A DNA stretch of 64,000 nucleotides from Nissolia schottii (lineage: Eukaryota > Streptophyta > Magnoliopsida > Fabales > Fabaceae). A program made the position numbers and the translations under genes. The first letter of the stretch is position 1, and each line of letters opens with the position of its first letter. This document shows, in pieces, positions 34,959 to 46,718 of the stretch. Where the stretch lies: the NCBI GenBank assembly GCA_003254905.1, contig QANU01084266.1:1-64000 (forward strand), in the 5' to 3' direction. The notes under the pieces were generated by a model, which had not been told where the DNA came from, did not search any database, and saw only the letters and a program-made list of their open reading frames with translations.

Positions 34959-37268
34959 CTCCCATAAGACAGACACCATCTGTACTTCCTTATTCCTTTT
35001 TTTACGAGTCTTGCGGTCCATAACTGCTCGAGGCGTCATTAGTAGAGAGAGATCCTCCCTTGGTTGTACTTGATCTATCGCGAGGATATGCTCGGGTGAA
35101 GCATGATACTTCCTCAGCTGAGAAACGTGGAATACCTTATGGACGTAGGCTAAATGTGGTGGGAGAGCTATTCGATAGGCTACTGGCCCAATATGCTGGA
35201 GAATCTGGAAAGGCCCTATAAACCTTGGACTCAACTTTCGGACCTTGAGGGACCTTCCGATGCCGGTTGCTGGTGTAAGCTTCAAGAATACATGCTTCCC
35301 CTCCTGAAACTCCAAAGGCTTTCTCCTAGTATCCGCATAGCTCTTTTAACGATTCTGCGCCATTTGAATTCTCTCACGAATCTTCTTGACCCATTCTTCT
35401 GCTTCCCTGATCTCATCAGTGGTACTATTCCAAAACTTAGCCCCCTCATTCCAGGACAACGGGGATTGGTATTTCCCGTCGTATAGAGCTTCGAACGGGG
35501 CCATGCCAATGCTGGACTGATAGTTGTTGTTGTAGGAGAACTCGACTATGGGTAACATCTCATCCCAATAGCCTAGTAAATCCAGCGCACATGTTCGTAA
35601 CATATCTTCCAGAACTTGAATTGTCCTTTTTGACTGTCCGTCGGTCTGTGGATGATAAGCGGTACTAAGACATAGCTTCATCCCATAAGCTTTCTGGAAC
35701 ACCGTCCAGAATCGCGATGTGAACCTGGGCTCTCTGTCGGAGATGATAGATGATGGGATTCCGTGGAGCTTCATGATCTCCTTGATGTAAATCTGTACCA
35801 ACTTCTCCAAAGGGTAGTTCATTCGGACAGGAATGAAATGCGCAGACTTAGTGAGTCGGTCCACAACGACCCAAATAGCATCCACTCCCCTGACCGTTCG
35901 GGGTAGTCCTGAAATGAAATCCATGGCTATGCCTTCCCATTTCCACTCAGGGATCTCCGGTGGGGTCAGCAGCCCATGAGGCTTCTAATGTTCAATCTTT
36001 ACTTTCTGGCATATCACACACCTTTCTACCCAGTCGGCTACATCTCTCTTCATTCCAGACCGCCAGAACATCTTCTTCAATTCCTGATACATCTTGGTCA
36101 TTCCCGGATTAATGGTGAAATGACTTCTATGGTCCTCTCGTAGGATGTTAGCACATAACTCCCCTTCGTTCGGCACACAGAGACATTGGTTAAATCACAG
36201 GAGACCATCTGGCCCAAAGGCTACCTCTTTCATCTTCCCAGCTCGCACAACTTCCACTAGATTCAGCCAAGCATCGTCTGTGTAGTTCCGCTGCGCTTCC
36301 GCGATTCTAATTCGGAACTCACTTGTGATTTGAATATGCCAAAAGTGAATACTGGCTGGTTGACGGGTAAAACCCAAGCTGAGGTCTTTGAAGCTCTCAA
36401 TCAATTCTAGCTCTTTCACTATTAACCTAGCCATATGCAACGACTTTCTACTCAAAGCGTCTGCTAACACATTGGCCTTCCTTGGATGGTAGCTCAGCTC
36501 AAATCATAATTCTTCAGGAATTCCATCCAATGACGTTGTCTCATGTTCAGCTCCTTCTGATCAAACAGTTACTTGAGGTCCTTGTGGTCCGAGAACAACT
36601 CGAAGTGTACGCCATACAGATGATGTCTCCATATCTTGAGAGCAAAAACCACAGTTGTAAGCTCAAGATCATGAGTGGGATAATTGGCTTCATGAGTCTG
36701 CAGTTGTCTCGAAGCAAATGCCACCACTTGATGATTCTGCATAAGCACACACCCTAACCCGGTGTGGGACGCATCACAATACACTTCGTACGGAGCTTGA
36801 GGGTCAGGAAAAATCAACACTGGAGCGGTCGTCAGCTTTTCCTTCAGAGTACAAAAACTCTGCTCACACTTTGGCGTCCAGACAAACGGTGCACTCTTTC
36901 TGGTCAGCTTGGTCAACAGTAGTGTAATCTGTGAGAATCCCTTGATAAATCGTCTGTAATACCCCGCAAAGCGTAGGAAACTCCGTACCTCGGTGATTAT
37001 TATGGGCGTTTCCCATTGTCGGACTGCCACTACCTTTCCTGGGTCGATTGCCACACCACGTTCCGACACTACGTGGCCTAAGAACTGTACTTCCCTTACC
37101 CAAAATTCACATTTGGACAGTTTTGCATACACCTTCTTGCTCCTCAATAATTCTAACACTGTCCGCAAATGCTCCCCGTGCTCCTCCTTACTTTTCGAAT
37201 ATACCAGGTTGTCGTCGATAAACACAATAACACACTGGTCTAGATGCTCCCTGAAGATGCAATGCATG
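34959..37268 (-). pseudogene. pol: Ty3/gypsy pol, second half (RT end, RNase H, integrase)
   Basis: Minus strand, in order: reverse transcriptase with FIDDNLVYS (37200-37267, usual form FIDDILVYS), RNase H with [14 protein letters not shown], the DALSR segment, integrase zinc finger, integrase core (MDFISGLP, ISDREPRF) and a GPY/F module (LSPRFIGPFQILQHIGPVAY). It is broken by stops near 36569, 36192, 35983 and 35344 and by a frameshift near 36500. In the integrase, the third catalytic residue of DD35E is Lys (GQSKRT, codon 35628-35630) instead of Glu, and the second His of the zinc finger is Asn (INPG for IHPG). The layout and TWELE tail point to a Tekay/Del-type chromovirus. The reverse transcriptase continues at 42717 beyond the LTR insertion. 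Confidence 0.93.
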
Positions 37269-37273
37269 TAGTC
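37269..37273 (+). repeat. Target-site duplication TAGTC (left)
   Basis: Pairs with TAGTC at 42712-42716. Between them is the LTR C insertion that splits the reverse transcriptase. Confidence 0.93.
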
Positions 37274-37815
37274 TGAAACACCCTAGCTAGTCAACCTATG
37301 CTTAAGTCATAGGCTTCCCAGCTAGGTGGTGCTCTTCTGGTGCTGCGAACCTCTATGGCTCTATATTTCGCTTTGAAATTAGGGTTTACAAAATAACGGG
37401 CCAATTTAAAACTTCTTTCAATCATACTAAGGAAAATAACGAGCCATACGCATCATACATCGAATAAGTATATCATAAAGAGGTAAAGAAAACATGAGTA
37501 CGTACCTGGTGCACGGCGAGTACCCGAAGAAAGTACACATACGGCCCGAAGATTCCACACACATAATTATACATTAATAGTGCCATAATACATTGTTCTC
37601 CTATACACACAAATACATAATTATCATCCTAAATACACAAAGACACCTATCAACGTAGTCTACGTACACGGATGAGAACTACTCATTGCGTGTACGGTAC
37701 AAACCTACTACCGTCGACATTAGCGGGGCCCTGCTGCGGCTACCCGAAGAACTACTCATTCCCTTGATGAGTACCCCATTAACACACACATACATACACA
37801 ACGACACATACATAG

Positions 37816-39923
37816 TGTACATTGTTCTCCTACACACGTACATACAGAATCCTCCTCTTGCTCCTCGAGGTCCACCTCTTCCTCGCTAGAGATGTCTGTC
37901 ACCGCGGTAAAGTCGCAGGGTGCGAATCTGCGTGGTAGCACTGGAAGTACCCTCTTCCTAGCGGTGGTGCGTCGTCCCCGTCCTCGGACAGGCGGTGTAA
38001 CCAGCTCCGGATCTGTAGCTGGCTCGGTGATAAGTGCCAAATTTACACAATTTTTATTATTCAAAATGGCACTTATCTGTTATGTTTTTTACGAATTATC
38101 TAATGAATTCCCCGTATTTTGTAGGATTTATAATATATTTTGAAAGATGGATGCAAGCATAATATATAAGAAATAATCCCATGAAGAAGGAAGAAAAGGG
38201 CAAAATTGGAAAAGAGCTTAAAGAGAAGATTCTGGACGAAAGCATCGCTCAGCGATGAACATGTATCGCTCAGTGCTCAAGACCTAATCGCTCAGCGATA
38301 TTACTCTAATCGCTCAGCGAACTTAAGTCGGCAAGCCACTTGCACCGGCGCCATCATTAAGCCAGCTGGAGCCAACTAGGACCAGCCAATCACAGAGCGA
38401 CACATCAGCACCGCCTGCAAAAAGCTGCCGAGCATTTAATGCAAAGTACAATCGCTCAGCGATTACGCGCCGCCGCCCAACGATAAAGACTTAATCGCTC
38501 AGCGATGACACCCAAATCGCTGAGCGATGGACCCAAATTTTGCCTATAAATAGAGGAGGCCGAGACCACTTCAAGGCATTCATCCATCCCCCCTAAAAAC
38601 ACCATTCTTCTTCATTTATTTTGCACTTTTAAAGCTTAGATTAGTTTAGGTTAGGTTAGGAACAAAGACGAGGCTTGTGAAGGAGCCGGAAGTCGAGGAA
38701 GCTAGGCGAAGCCATGGCCATGACGGCGTGAACACGTGTCATGGTAAGTGCCTAAACCGTGCCTCCGAAATTCTCTTGTAAGATGGGTTCTTAACCCTCT
38801 TTTTGTTGGGATTTTGATTACTATTGTAGTTCGCTTGTATCCATGTAACTATTACATATGAATCTATCTTTTTCTTATGATTTGCTTGAATGATTTCATG
38901 CCTAATGCTAGTTTTGTTTAGTGTTTTGATTCTTGATTTGGGGCTTATTTACATGAACGAAAGTTATGCTAACTAGGTCATAACTAAATTAAAATCAATA
39001 ATGCTATGCTTAACTAGAACCTAGACTTGAACGTTGTGAACGAAAGTTACAATCATTAGAGTCTGACCTAAATCATTTCATCTAACCTTGTTGCCGTAAC
39101 TGGAATAAAGGTTAGCCGTTTTAACATCTGGATTAATGCTGGCGTACCTTGTTAAGCTAGTGTGCGAAAGTGACAGTTTAACAAGGGAAACCTGTGATCT
39201 TGTCATGCGCGAAAGTGATGACAAGTTAAGAACTGATGGCGGGCAATCAAATGATAGTTCTATGTAATAAGTAACTGGATGCATGAAACTATGATGTGAT
39301 TAAAATTCCCAACAAGCTCCGGAACTACCTCTGATTTGTTTCCTATTTTATTTTCCTGTCTTTTATTTATTTAGTCTATTTAAATATAAATCAAATCACA
39401 AATCTTTCACCTCATTGTTTAATTAAATGAACTCAAGAATGGTATTTTACAACTCCCTGTGGGATCGACCATACCCTATACTGCAATTGGATTCCTTTTG
39501 GAATCTGAAAGCCGTAAAGTAGGTATGTATATAAATTTAATTTGAACGACTAAAGCGCATATAAGCTTTCAACGAGCTTGGCATGGTTGTGACAAAACCT
39601 AAGCCGTGTCAAGATCCGAGAAAGTGGTTAAAAAGGCTTTCATCACTCGGGTACCGGCTCTGGCTCTGGCCTCGGTGGCGGAGGATTGTTCTCTCTGTTA
39701 ACGTGGATCGGATCGCAGCTACTGCTACCAGGACCATCATCAATCCAAATGGGCCGTATGGGGGAAGATCCGGCCCTCGAAGTCTGCATCGGGACTGCTC
39801 CGGACTCTCTCCAGGTAGGTTCGCAGGGGCGAACGTGCTGGTCTCCAGTAAAGTGTAAGTGCGGTAGTTGCGCTGTAGTGAACGCGTAAACAACCATACG
39901 TCCTTAGGAGGCGGAGATGACAT
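37816..39923 (-). CDS. LTR C small ORF, split by LTR B
   Basis: Minus-strand ATG at 39923, exactly 9 nt after a TATGACTCCAG acceptor-like motif. It opens MSSPPPKDVWLFTR and is readable to TFAPANLP. A second frame continues the similarity with the copy at 50200 (PIWIDDGPGSSSCDPIHVN), is cut by LTR B at the CTCGG duplication, and resumes at 38027 with TPPVRGRGRRTTARKRVLP and an acidic end DISSEEEVDLEEQEED. The protein family is unknown to me. Residue-level similarity between two LTR copies suggests former coding; the frame change between N-terminal and middle parts is the same in both copies. Confidence 0.45.
38023..38027 (+). repeat. Target-site duplication CTCGG (left)
   Basis: Pairs with 39646-39650 around the nested LTR B. 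Confidence 0.93.
38246..38526 (+). repeat. CGCTCAGCG array in LTR B, two blocks
   Basis: Starts at 38246, 38267, 38289 and 38311, then 38453, 38474 (degenerate), 38496 and 38518; spacing 21, 22, 22 and 21, 22, 22 bp. Most are extended palindromes ATCGCTCAGCGAT. Confidence 0.95.
38544..38552 (+). promoter_or_regulatory. LTR B TATA box
   Basis: CTATAAATA just after the palindrome array, followed by the AGAGGAGGCCGAGAC segment shared with the other copy. Confidence 0.6.
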
Positions 39924-40807
39924 GGCTGTGAACTGGAGTCATACACGAGTGGGAATAAGAACGACTTCGTTCTTAGTGGAAACTCTACGGGGTCTCTATA
40001 GTTCAATTACTCGGGTAGATTCCAGGCCACTCAGGGATACCTCTAAGTGTCATGCATACTAAAATCCTACTGTTTATTATCTTTGGCCTACGTCCTGAGT
40101 AGATTTATCTAAGTTACTAGGTGATTGGATTACTACTCTTGCTATTACCTGGGCTTCGTGCTCGTTAACTGTACGTTGCTACTAATGACATACTATTCGT
40201 CTTGGGTCGTTCTCTTGACGATACATAATGCATAAACATATATAAATACATACATACTTGCATACATGCTAGCATACATACATACATTCATTCATTCCTG
40301 CATGTAACTACTAACTACATAATGCATGGGGAATCTGGGAATCTCTTACGCATACCGGCTTACCTGGGTTAGCGTCGTTCTTCTTAGTCCTTTCACCCAT
40401 GTAACCTTGGCCTAGGTTACAACCTCTTTCTTGCCACTATTGTATCGACCCAGCAGCGCTCTTTACCGGAATGGTAGCTAACCATGTAAGGCTCATAGGA
40501 AGAAATCATCGAATACAATAGGTGCAACCACCCCTTACAGGAATGGCGAGGGACCGGCCCTTGGGCGCGATCAGGCATGGTCGTCTATCGTTGTACTTTT
40601 CTTTTCTTTAGTGGGGTCCCTTTTTCTTTCTTATAGGACTTGTCCTGTTCTCTTTCCTTTTTCCTCGGGCCTTGGCCCGTTCTCTTTACTTTCTGAATCA
40701 GGTCTCTCTACCTGCGTTGCTCTGACCAACTCAGCTTGCCGAATTGGTGAGGGGCGTGTCTGTAAGACGTGCCAAGAGAATGGGATCTTTCTAATCATAT
40801 AACTACT

Positions 40808-41975
40808 GACTCTGGCTAAGGCTGACCGAATCCTTGGTGATTCGTCCTCTGCTCTGCTTTATTCCCTAGGGTTCAATTATGCACCTTTAACTGTTAAGTG
40901 AATACCTCTAATTATCTACGGTCGTCCTAACTCCTATGACGACCATTCCTCATGATGCATGCTCTCATTACACAAAGGTACCCATACCTATGCATGTTGG
41001 ATCCCCATAGAACCTTTAAAATTCCAAGTTTTCAGTAAGCATTCGAATGAATAGGGTTTTAGTATTCGATTGATTTTTTCATTCGAATCCCTTGAGAATT
41101 CAATCGATTAAAATCCTGCTCAGGCTTTCATTCGATTGAAACCTCATGCATTCGACTGAAATCCCTTGGGAATTCATTCGAATCCCACAGTAAAAAAATC
41201 GCCCTAGAGAGTAACTTCTCCAGGGGTTTTCTCTGCGTAACTTTTTCGTCACCACAGTGATCCAATCAGTACAGTTATGTTGTCCAAACCTCAAAATCAT
41301 CAAAACCTAACCTCCATAACTCATTTCCTATAGTTTGTATAAAATAGTTTTTCATTCACATACACAGGAATGCATCTAAACAGTCATAAANGACTCTGGC
41401 TAAGGCTGACCGAATCCTTGGTGATTCGTCGCCTCTGCTCTGCTTTATTCCCTATGGTTCAATTATGCACCTTTAACTGTTAAGTGAATACCTCTAATTA
41501 TCTACGGTCGTCCTAACTCCTATGACGACCATTCCTCATGATGCATGCTCTCATTACACAAAGGTACCCATACCTATGCGTGTTGGATCCCCATAGAACC
41601 TTTAAAATTCCAAGTTTTCAGCAAGCATTCGAATGAATAAGGTTTTAATATTCGATTGATTTTTTCATTCGAATCCCTTGAGAATTCAATCGATTAAAAT
41701 CCTGCTCAGGCTTTCATTCAATTGAAACCTCATGCATTCGACTGAAATCCCTTGGGAATTCATTCGAATCCCACAGTAAAAAAATCGCCCTAGAGAGTAA
41801 CTTCTCCAGGGGTTTTCTCTGCGTAAATTTTCGTCACCACAGTGATCCAATCAGTACAGTTATGTTGTCCAAACCTCAAAATCATCAAAACCTAACCTCC
41901 ATAACTCATTTCCTATAGTTTGTATAAAATAGTTTTTCATTCACATACACAGGAATGCATCTAAACAGTCATAAA
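40808..41975 (-). repeat. LTR C segment present twice across a single N
   Basis: 40808-41390 and 41392-41975 are near-identical and meet at one N (41391). Differences are few (for example CGTCCTCTG against CGTCGCCTCTG). Looks like unmerged contig ends. Confidence 0.9.
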
Positions 41976-42183
41976 ATAAATCACATAGACAGTGGACTTA
42001 GAGTTACCCACATCCGATGGAGATTCCGGTTAGATATCCTTGATGCTCGCAGCGTCCTGGTTGCAAAGACGTGCTCTGGTGATTTTTCTGAGACTCCGGC
42101 AAGAAATCGAGATGTGTTGGAACGGGACTGGTGTTTGAGAAAAAAGGAAAAGTTACTTAAATAAATTCTGAAACCCTAAGGGC

Positions 42184-42192
42184 TATTTATAG
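42184..42192 (-). promoter_or_regulatory. LTR C TATA box
   Basis: CTATAAATA on the minus strand, near a long T/C tract at 42198-42265 on +. Confidence 0.55.
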
Positions 42193-42711
42193 CCTTCTTA
42201 TTTTCCTTTTTCCTTTTTCTTTTTCTTTTTCTCTTTTTCTTTCTTTATCTTTTCTTTCTTCTGTTACTTTATTATTATTTATTTATTTATATTTAAGATG
42301 GTTAAATATCTCCTGAGGGAGATAAATTCCCTCCAGGGCTGTTTTGGTCCGGTTTGATCAAATTTTAATCAATTTCTCACACATCGGTTGCCCTAAAAAT
42401 ATGCCGAACATACCGTCGTGATCCATTGATTTTTCCCTTCGACCCAAGAACTACCACTCAGGAATGTTTGACCATTTTATCGTATCCAAACATTCCACAA
42501 GCATTTTCCGGTATCCGACACGAGTTCCGTTCGAGTCGAAACCCTCCCGAATACACCGAAAAATTTCCTGGACAACAAAACCTAATTTCAGCCGCTAATT
42601 CGGGGATCTTACAGGTTAAATTCCCCTTCCTAAATCTTCGAGACGCCTTTCGATTCCCCAGGACGGCCTAATAGGCAGGCTTTCCGTCCACGAGAGAATC
42701 GGGTTGTTACA

Positions 42712-42716
42712 TAGTC
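42712..42716 (+). repeat. Target-site duplication TAGTC (right)
   Basis: Right partner of 37269-37273. Confidence 0.93.
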
Positions 42717-43870
42717 CATGAAAATAGCGGGAGCATTAGTCAACCTAAAAGCCATCAATGTAAAATCATAGTGTCCGTATCGTGAACGGAAGGCCGTCTT
42801 CGGGATGTCTTCACCCTTTACACGGTTTTGATGATAGCCGGACCGTAAATCAATCCAGGAGAACACCCTCGCTCCCTTCAAATGGTCTATCAGATCATCG
42901 ATCCTGGATAGCGGATACTTATTTTTAATAGTAACCTTGTTCAGTTGCCGATAATCCACACACATCTGCATTGACCCGTCTTTCTTCTTAACAAATAGTA
43001 CTGGAGCTCCCCAAGCTGATGCGCTCGGGCGAATAAATTGCTTTCCCAACAGTTCCTCTAGCCACTTTTTCAACTCCTGCAGCTCGATTGGGAACATACG
43101 ATAGGGTGCGATGGACACTAGTCCCGCTCCGGGGACAAGGTCAATCGAAAACTCCACTTCTCGCTCCGGAGGGAACTCTGGAATGTCGTATGGAAACACA
43201 TCCGGATATTCACCAACTACTGGAATCTGATCTACCCGAAGCTTAACCTTCGAGTCTGAAGAGGCTAGCAGAACATATCCCTGGGCATCCAGTGGACAGC
43301 AGTACAGAGACATTGATGTCACCTCCTGATCAGATACCTCTAATTCTGCAGGAGGAAGACTGACTACCTTCGCGGCGCAATCTAGAATAACTCGATTGGC
43401 ACGCAGCCAGTCCATATCCAATATCATATCTAGCCCTACCAGAGGAAGACATATCAAATATGCCGTGAACAACCTCCCCTGCAGCTGGAATGGGCACTCA
43501 AGACACACTAAGCAGTTTTTCACCGGAGGTGCCGTAGGAGTGGACACACTCAGAGTGTATGGTAGTAAAGTGGGGAAAAGTCCTAGGCTCTCAACTCTAG
43601 CATAAGAAATAAATGAATACGAAGCCCCAGAGTCATACAGTACCGCTAGTGATTCACCTTTCATCACACACTTACCCTGAATCAAGTCCTCTGCCTCCTG
43701 GGCTTCATCTGCGGAGAGAGTAAACACACGTCTGGTCTGCTGAGGCGTAGGTGGGGCAACCAGGCATACTTTCGCCATGTGACCGCTCTTGCCACATTTA
43801 AAACACACATTCTGCTTTGCAAGGCAGACTCCTCCATGTTGCCTGCCACACTTCGGACAGGGAGGTCTAG
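42717..43870 (-). pseudogene. pol: Ty3/gypsy zinc knuckle, protease and RT first half
   Basis: A 392-codon open stretch on minus (from 43808). In order: a CX2CX4HX4C zinc knuckle ([14 protein letters not shown]), aspartic protease ([10 protein letters not shown], then [11 protein letters not shown]), the linker typical of chromovirus pol ([24 protein letters not shown] reads as one block near 43200-43130), and reverse transcriptase ([45 protein letters not shown]). It is cut at 42716 by the LTR C insertion in the RT palm; the next residues resume at 37268. Another possible knuckle lies just upstream. Confidence 0.93.
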
Positions 43871-44600
43871 AGCCTTCTGCTTGCAGCTGAGGTCTCGACG
43901 TAGGTGGCGCGGCTCTCGGGGGTCCTTATCAGGGTTAGTTAGGCGGTCCTCTTGCTCCCGGCGCTACTTGCTGCTGAATCTGTCTTCTTCCCCAGTTAGC
44001 GAGCAGGGTTGGGGGAGGCCCTCGCTTCTTAGGGTCTTGCTGGGAGCTCTCCTACTCAACAAACTTCCTCTTATTCTTCTCCCTATGTTCTGTCACCAAA
44101 TTCCTCATAGAGTCCTCCAAGATCAAACATTTGTCCACTAAGGTCGCGTAGTCCCAAATATCCAAATGGTTGACTGCCACTTGCAGTTCACCTTTCATCC
44201 TTGTTTGAAATTTTCACACTTCCACCCCTCATCAGGGTTCAGCTGGTAAGTACTGGAGTACCTGCATAGCTTGTCAAAAACGGCTGAGTATTCTAGCACC
44301 GTCTTGTCTCCCTGCTTCAGTTCTAGGAATTCCACCTCCTTTTTCCTGCGCATCCCTTGCGAAAAATGCTTGTCCACTACTGCGGTGGTGAACACGTGCC
44401 ATGTGATGATTTTTTCCCTACGTTCTAGTAGGGGCTTGGTGGCATTCCACCAATCTCGAGCCACTCTGCGAAACATCCTTGCTTCAAACTTCACCTTCTG
44501 GTCCTCGGTGCACCCGAGGTCCTCAAAAATCTGCTCCATTCCTTGAACCCAATTGTGAGACCAAGGTCCTCAAAAATCTACTCCATTCCCTTAACTCAAT
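43871..44600 (-). pseudogene. gag: Ty3/gypsy gag fragment
   Basis: The minus strand carries the core of a plant gypsy gag at 44539-44195: ARDWWNATKPLL, ITWHVFTTAVVDKHF, EVEFLELKQGDKTVLEYSAVFDKLCRY. A stop occurs downstream near 44060. Upstream, the GGAATGGAG-AGATTTTTGAGGACC segment is duplicated in tandem (44515-44590). The N-terminus is lost where LTR C sequence begins near 44600. The same gag segment recurs at 45725-46200 because of the single-N join. Confidence 0.88.
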
Positions 44601-46713
44601 TCCGCATGTTGGATTGGTCAGGGCAACGTAGGTAGAGAGACCTGATTCAGAAAGTAACGAGGACGGGCCAAGGCCTGAGAGAAAAGAAAGAGAATAGGAC
44701 AAGTCCTGTAAGAAAGAAAGGGGACCCCATTAAAGAGAAGAGTACAGAGAAACACGACCACGCCTGATCGCGCCCAAGGGTTAGTACCTCGCCATTCCTG
44801 TGAGGGGGATGGTTGCACCTATTGTATTCGATGATTTCCTCCTATGAGCCTTACATGGTTAGCTACCATACCGGTAAAGAGCGCTGCCGGGTCGATACAA
44901 TAGTGGCAAGAAAGAGGTTAAACCTAGGCCACGGTTACATGGGTGAAAAGACTAAGAAGGACGCTAACTCGGGTGAGCCGGTATGCGTAAGAGATTCCCA
45001 AATTTTCCCCATGCACTAAGTAGTCAGTAGTTACGTATGCAAGTATGTATGTGTGCATTTATATATGTTATGCATTATGTATCGTCAAGGGACGACCCAA
45101 GACGAATAGTATGCCTATTGTAACATCCCACTTTCCTGTTGGAGAAATAATCATTAGATATTAATTAGTTTCTAAAGCATGAGATTAGGGGGGTTAGTCG
45201 TTGTGAGAAGTTTTGCAAACACCCAAACTGCGATTGTCTGCCGTTGAAATTTTACGACGCGTAAAAGGTATCTGTGAAAATACTCCTCCGGAGAAAAATT
45301 CAAACGCCTTCGAATAATGATATTCCTAGGTAGAAGGAAATTAGGGGATCGCGACAGTATAAACGAAATATTTTTCAGACGACCGTGCGCGACTTACCGG
45401 TATTGCGAGCAATAAAACACGAGCGAAACGGGACCGGGAAAAGGCAAAATTCCCAATTCCCACATGCAGCCATCAAATCCCCTAGGAAAATTATTTTAAA
45501 TTCATTTTACTATTCATGATTTGACACATGAATTATCTAAATTAATTAATTAATTAAAAAGAAAATAAGAAAGGGCATTTTTGTAAATGTGAAGGAGGGT
45601 AAATAGGTAATTTTAGGGGGCAGCTAGGTGGCTATAAATAGCCCAACCATGGCAGAAAATTTTTACAAAAATTTCACACCTAGCCGAAGCTCTGTCCGTT
45701 CGTCATTCGATTGAGCTGACCGGNAACATTTGTCCACTAAGGTCGCGTAGTCCCAAATATCCAAATGGTTGACTGCCACTTGCAGTTCACCTTTCATCCT
45801 TGTTTGAAATTTTCACACTTCCACCCCTCATCAGGGTTCAGCTGGTAAGTACTGGAGTACCTGCATAGCTTGTCAAAAACGGCTGAGTATTCTGGCACCG
45901 TCTTGTCTCCCTGCTTCAGTTCCAGGAATTCCACCTCTTTTCTCTTGCGCATCCCTTGCGAAAAATGCTTGTCCACTACTGCAATGGTGAACACATGCCA
46001 TGTGATGATTTTTTCCCTACGTTCCAGCAGGGGCTTGGTGGCATTCCACCAATCTCGAGCCACTCCGCGAAACATCCTTGCTTCAAACTTCACCTTCTGG
46101 TCCTCGGTGCACCCGAGGTCCTCGAAAATCTGCTCCATTCCTTGAACCCAATTGTGAGACCAAGGTCCTCAAAAATCTACTCCATTCCCTTAACTCAATT
46201 CTGCATGTTGGATTGGTCAGGGCAACGCAGGTAGAGAGACCTGATTCAGAAAGTAACGAGGACGGGCCAAGGCCAGAGAGAAAAGAAAGAGAACAGGACA
46301 AGTCCTGTAAGAAAGAAAGGGGACCCCATTAAAGAGAAGAGTACAGAGAAACACGACCACACCTGATCGCGCCCAAGGGTCAGTACCTCGCCATTCCTGT
46401 GAGGGGGATGGTTGCACCTATTGTATTCGATGATTTTGTCCTATGAGCCTTACATGGTTAGCTACCATACCGGTAAAGAGCGTCGCCGGGTCGATACAAT
46501 AGTGGCAAGAAAGAGGTTGTAACCTAGGCCACGGTTACATGGGTGAAAGGACTAAGAAGGACGCTAACCCGGGTGAGCCGGTATGCGTAAGAGATTCCCA
46601 AATTTTCCCCATGCACTAAGTAGTCAGTAGTTACGTATGCAAGTATGTATGTGTGCATTTATATATGTTATGCATTATGTATCGTCAAGGGACGACCCAA
46701 GATGAATAGTATG

Positions 46714-46718
46714 CCTAT
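46714..46718 (+). repeat. Target-site duplication CCTAT/GCTAT (left)
   Basis: CCTAT left of LTR D against GCTAT at 49983-49987; one mismatch, presumably a later change. Confidence 0.7.

Larger units (their letters stand above)
38028..39645 (+). mobile_element. Nested solo LTR, family B (1618 bp)
   Basis: TGATAAGTGCC to GGCTTTCATCA with exact CTCGG duplications. Same family as 22876-24488 but opposite orientation and a different host LTR. TATA box at 38544-38552; CCCTGTGGGATCGACC near 39455, typical of the 3' part of Tat/Athila-type LTRs (lineage from memory). No coding capacity. Confidence 0.92.
37274..42711 (-). mobile_element. Solo LTR, family C, with nested LTR B
   Basis: On the minus strand it starts TGTAACAACCCG at 42711 and ends GGGTGTTTCA at 37274. 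It is flanked by exact TAGTC duplications inside the gypsy reverse transcriptase. Of its 5438 bases, 1618 are the nested LTR B (plus a 5-bp duplication) and about 584 are repeated across the single N at 41391, leaving an LTR of about 3.2 kb. It carries a TATA box at 42184-42192, a pyrimidine tract at 42198-42265, a donor-like motif near 42003 and a small ORF from 39923. The relative at 44600-51137 lies in the opposite orientation. Confidence 0.9.

Noticed and set aside
34959-44600. Endogenous pararetrovirus
   Set aside because: The order zinc knuckle, protease, RT, RNase H, integrase, GPY/F and the flanking LTR with polypurine tract identify a Ty3/gypsy retrotransposon; no movement protein or virus-type layout is present.
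45794-46138. A second, separate gag gene
   Set aside because: It lies in the segment repeated across the single N and is probably the same locus counted twice.
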